Assembly: GCA_022361315.1 (NCBI GenBank)
Contig: JAKSBB010000683.1
Coordinates: forward strand, 1-7,251
DNA length: 7,251 nt
Direction of reading: 5' to 3'
DNA from: Desulfobacterales bacterium
GTDB taxonomy: Bacteria; Desulfobacterota; Desulfobacteria; Desulfobacterales; Desulfobacteraceae
The notes beneath the pieces are model-generated. The model did no database searches. It was not told where the DNA came from and saw only the letters and a list, made by a program, of their open reading frames with translations. Shown one piece after another: positions 5,345 through 7,251 of this stretch. Position numbers and translations under genes: made by a program. The number at the start of each line of letters is the position of its first letter. Position 1 is the stretch's first letter.

Positions 5345-6468
5345 AAGAATTAATGGAAGATTTTGATAAAATCAGGCGTATTCTGACCACCCGCCCCAGG
5401 GATCTGCTCTTATTTGAACTTATTATTCAGACCAAGATGCCGGTAAAGAACCTGCTTGAACTCAAAATACGGGATGTTAAGGGTCTCCGTACCGGAGACA
5501 GAATTCCCCTGCCCCACGCCCCGGAGGATGAGGCCGACCTTCCCATTGTCACCCCTGAAATGGATGCTGCATTTCACTCCCTTTTGCAAAATAAAAAAGG
5601 GATTCAAGCCAATGATTACCTGTTCAAATCCAGAAAGGGGAATGGCCCCCTGTCGGTCCCCAGTGTTTCCCGAATCATTCGAAGCTGGCGGGAAGAAACC
5701 GGACTCACCCAATACGGAGGGGTTCCGGGTCTGCGTCAGGCCCGGCAAAAGGATCTGGATTCAGCAAGGAAGCGAACCGCCGGTAAGACAGAAGAACGGA
5801 TCCTGCCCAAGGTCCAGAGCCGGACCGTTCAGGAAATCGTATACCATGAACTGGAAAGCGCCATCCTTTCGGGCCGAATCCCTCCCGGACAGAAAATCGT
5901 CACCGAAGAGATTGCCCGGATGATGGATGTCAGCCGGATTCCCGTCAGGGAGGCCATGGGGCGCCTTGAAGCCAAAGGGCTGATATCCACAAAACCCAAA
6001 TGGGGGAGCCTGGTAAAAGAGTTATCCCGGGAGAATCTCAAAGAAATATCGGAAATGAGAATTCTTCTGGAACCCCGGGCGGCAGCCAAAGCCACCCGAA
6101 AAGTCAGCCCTGAATTTATCATTCAACTGGACAAAGCCCAAACGGATTTTGCCAGAGCCCGTAAAGGCACCAAAACCTCCGAGCTTCTGGAGACAAACCG
6201 GAATTTTCACTTTCTCATTTACCGGCAGGCCGGTGCACCGATACTGCTGGAAGTCATCAAACATCTGTGGGACAAGGTCAGTCCATACTACCACATCATG
6301 TTCGGTCAATCTCTGGACAAGGCTCCCAAGGTGGGGGTGAGCTACCATGAACACATTGTTGAAAGCCTGAAGAACAGAGATGAAGAAAAGGTCCTGCACT
6401 GGCTCAAGGCGGATTTAATAGACTCTACCGATTATATTCTGGAGTTATTTGACAATCAGAATTCTTAA
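5341..6468 (+). CDS. Fusion regulator: degenerate tyrosine-recombinase-like domain + GntR/FCD repressor
   Basis: This 375-residue protein has two parts. Residues about 8-135 resemble the catalytic domain of tyrosine recombinases: RDLLLFELIIQT (20-31), LLELKIRDV (38-46), DYLFKSRKGNGPLS (92-105), SVSRIIRSWREETGL (108-122) and GLRQAR (130-135). The box I Arg of 'TGLRxSEL' is Pro34, the 'HxLRH' box reads PGLRQ (129-133, only Arg132 kept), and the chain leaves the fold before any Tyr nucleophile, so it should not recombine DNA. Residues 163-226 are a typical GntR winged helix (VTEEIARMMDVSRIPVREAM, then LEAKGLIS). Residues about 232-370 are an FCD ligand domain (NRNFH at 286-290; HEHIVESL at 336-343), with Asp358 where the last metal-binding His is usual. 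Single-domain FCD regulators are about 220-250 residues, so the N-terminus is an extra of about 150. It is divergent to the aminotransferase-tct operon and probably represses it in response to an organic acid. TAA just before the ATG fixes the start. Confidence 0.85.
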   Translation: MKELMEDFDKIRRILTTRPRDLLLFELIIQTKMPVKNLLELKIRDVKGLRTGDRIPLPHAPEDEADLPIVTPEMDAAFHSLLQNKKGIQANDYLFKSRKGNGPLSVPSVSRIIRSWREETGLTQYGGVPGLRQARQKDLDSARKRTAGKTEERILPKVQSRTVQEIVYHELESAILSGRIPPGQKIVTEEIARMMDVSRIPVREAMGRLEAKGLISTKPKWGSLVKELSRENLKEISEMRILLEPRAAAKATRKVSPEFIIQLDKAQTDFARARKGTKTSELLETNRNFHFLIYRQAGAPILLEVIKHLWDKVSPYYHIMFGQSLDKAPKVGVSYHEHIVESLKNRDEEKVLHWLKADLIDSTDYILELFDNQNS

Positions 6469-6505
6469 CAGCGCACCTTATTATCTCATTCACTTTTATG
6501 GCTTT

Positions 6506-6516
6506 TGGTATAACCA
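6506..6516. promoter_or_regulatory. TGGT-N3-ACCA inverted repeat, possible GntR-type operator
   Basis: TGGTATAACCA matches the TGGT-N3-ACCA pattern associated with FadR-subfamily operators. It lies in the gap after the regulator, 23 bases upstream of the -35 box of the sensor gene. The half-sites are only 4 bp, so chance occurrence is quite possible. Confidence 0.25.
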
Positions 6517-6539
6517 CCGACAAAATTCGTCTGTTCTCC

Positions 6540-6567
6540 TTGATTTAATCCTTTAATTCTCTATAAT
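6540..6567 (+). promoter_or_regulatory. Candidate sigma70-type promoter of the Cache sensor gene
   Basis: TTGATT (6540-6545) and a perfect TATAAT (6562-6567) are separated by 16 bases in an AT-rich gap. Transcription would start near 6574, giving a leader of about 93 bases before the TTG start at 6667. This indicates that the sensor is transcribed independently of the regulator. Confidence 0.6.
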
Positions 6568-6601
6568 CACCTTACCCTTCAACTCGTTAGGCTTGAATCC
6601 G

Positions 6602-6638
6602 GCTGCAATGATCCATTGTGGCAGCAATGAATTGCTGC
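6602..6638 (+). other. Two overlapping, mutually exclusive hairpins in the sensor 5' leader
   Basis: Hairpin A pairs GCTGCAATG (6602-6610) with CATTG plus CAGC (6614-6625, with a three-base bulge). Hairpin B is the perfect inverted repeat GCAGCAAT (6621-6628) / ATTGCTGC (6631-6638). They share bases 6621-6625 and cannot form together. Whether they regulate the downstream gene is unknown; B could equally be a DNA-binding site. Confidence 0.35.
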
Positions 6639-6655
6639 GCATGCCGCAGGAAGGG

Positions 6656-6661
6656 AAGGGG
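6656..6661 (+). promoter_or_regulatory. Shine-Dalgarno that sets the TTG start of the sensor gene
   Basis: AAGGGG, part of a purine-rich run from 6650, lies five bases before the TTG at 6667. There is no in-frame ATG between the upstream stop (6628-6630) and the end of the membrane segment, so this site decides the start. Confidence 0.6.
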
Positions 6662-6666
6662 CAATT

Positions 6667-7251
6667 TTGAGACCATCAGCACAACAACCCAGTATTCTGA
6701 AAAAAATAAATCGAACGGTTGTTACTATCCTCATCGGGCTCGCCCTTTTTTTATTGTTCATTCATACCGCAAACTCATACAGACAAACCCGCGTCCGGTC
6801 GGAAAAAATGCGGGCGGACTATATCCGGGACCAGCGGGCAGCAATCCGGAATGAAGTTGACCGGGTAACACACCTTATAAACCATGAAACAGGCCGCCTC
6901 TTGGCCGATGCAAAACGCAATATCCAGTCCCGGGTGAATGAGGCCCATGCCATTGCATGGCACATCTACGAAAAAAACAGGGACAAGCTGCCTGGGGATG
7001 AGATTCAAAAGCAAATCATCGCAGCATTGCGGCCTATTCGTTTCGACCATGATCAGGGATACTATTTCATAAACGGATTTGACGGGAGTCCACGGCTTTT
7101 TGCAGACCGGCCTGAAAATGAAGGACGAAACCTCCTTGACCTCCGGGATGCCCGTGGGCAATACGTGATCAGGGATATGATCCGGATCATCCGTGAGAAA
7201 AAAGAAGGGTTTTACGCCTATGTGTGGACAAAGCCCGGCAGGGACGAAAAC
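6667..7251 (+). CDS. Membrane sensor with periplasmic Cache domain, N-terminal part (3' truncated)
   Basis: The frame is open to the last base; 195 codons are seen. The start is taken as TTG at 6667, just after AAGGGG; the first in-frame ATG (6808) lies beyond the membrane segment and would remove it. Residues about 17-35 (TVVTILIGLALFLLFIHTA) form one transmembrane helix after a short basic cytoplasmic N-terminus. The periplasmic part follows: a long helix (about 40-95, ending NEAHAIAWHIYEK), then ALRPIRF (120-126), GYYFINGFDG (131-140), ENEGRNLLDLRDARGQY (from 150) and GFYAYVWTKPG near the end. This wording is characteristic of single/double Cache_2-type domains that bind small organic ligands in histidine kinases, chemoreceptors and diguanylate cyclases. 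The output domain lies past the window, so its type is not known. It has its own promoter. Ligand unknown; proximity to carboxylate and amino-acid uptake genes is only suggestive. Confidence 0.85.
   Translation, partial: MRPSAQQPSILKKINRTVVTILIGLALFLLFIHTANSYRQTRVRSEKMRADYIRDQRAAIRNEVDRVTHLINHETGRLLADAKRNIQSRVNEAHAIAWHIYEKNRDKLPGDEIQKQIIAALRPIRFDHDQGYYFINGFDGSPRLFADRPENEGRNLLDLRDARGQYVIRDMIRIIREKKEGFYAYVWTKPGRDEN

Noticed and set aside
5341..5750. Integrase-like sequence as evidence of a prophage, integron or genomic island
   Set aside because: Catalytic residues are missing, the domain is fused in frame to a GntR/FCD regulator, and no tRNA, attachment repeats or other mobile genes are visible.
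5410..6399. Antisense frames of 97-125 codons opposite the fusion regulator
   Set aside because: The + strand frame encodes continuous recognisable domains; the antisense products have no family features or ribosome sites.
6469..6539. A terminator after the fusion regulator
   Set aside because: No stem with a T run was found; only weak short repeats are present, so transcription may continue toward the sensor gene or end in another way.
6775..7161. 128-codon - strand frame opposite the sensor gene
   Set aside because: The + strand reading gives a membrane helix and a clear Cache domain across the same bases.

Overview
The window looks like a chromosomal segment of a Gram-negative bacterium. 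Two periplasmic binding proteins with Sec signal peptides, a tripartite tricarboxylate transporter (TTT), an FCD-type GntR regulator and a single-Cache membrane sensor fit an anaerobic Desulfobacterota (Desulfobacteraceae-like) lineage. That assignment rests on recalled protein style and moderate GC, with no marker gene, so it is tentative. No rRNA, tRNA, CRISPR array, insertion sequence or prophage structure is visible.

Layout. (1) On the + strand, the end of an aspartate/glutamate-racemase-family gene (1-411) is followed 34 bases later by a solute-binding protein of the SBP_bac_3 type (446-1192). (2) A GC-rich 10-bp hairpin (1210-1238) separates this pair from a convergent operon. (3) On the - strand, read from right to left, a four-gene operon runs class IV aminotransferase (5143-4238), tctB (4216-3749), tctA (3736-2225), tctC (2195-1248), with gaps of only 12-29 bases and good Shine-Dalgarno sequences. 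(4) A 197-base divergent region holds a promoter for the operon, a 13-bp palindrome on its -10 box, a possible 35-codon leader ORF on the + strand and a perfect 19-bp palindrome. (5) On the + strand, a 375-residue regulator (5341-6468) joins a degenerate tyrosine-recombinase-like domain to a complete GntR/FCD repressor. (6) After a spacer with a good promoter and a structured leader, a membrane sensor with a Cache domain starts at a TTG codon (6667) and runs off the end.

How the genes may work together (inference): TctC captures a small carboxylate or amino acid in the periplasm, TctA/TctB import it, and the aminotransferase acts on it or on a product. The divergent GntR/FCD protein probably senses a related organic acid and controls the operon. 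The racemase-family gene and the orphan binding protein next door suggest amino-acid-like substrates, but nothing in the sequence fixes the substrate.

The most unusual items are the recombinase-like/GntR fusion regulator, its possible translational coupling to a leader ORF, and the unusual active-site residues of the aminotransferase.
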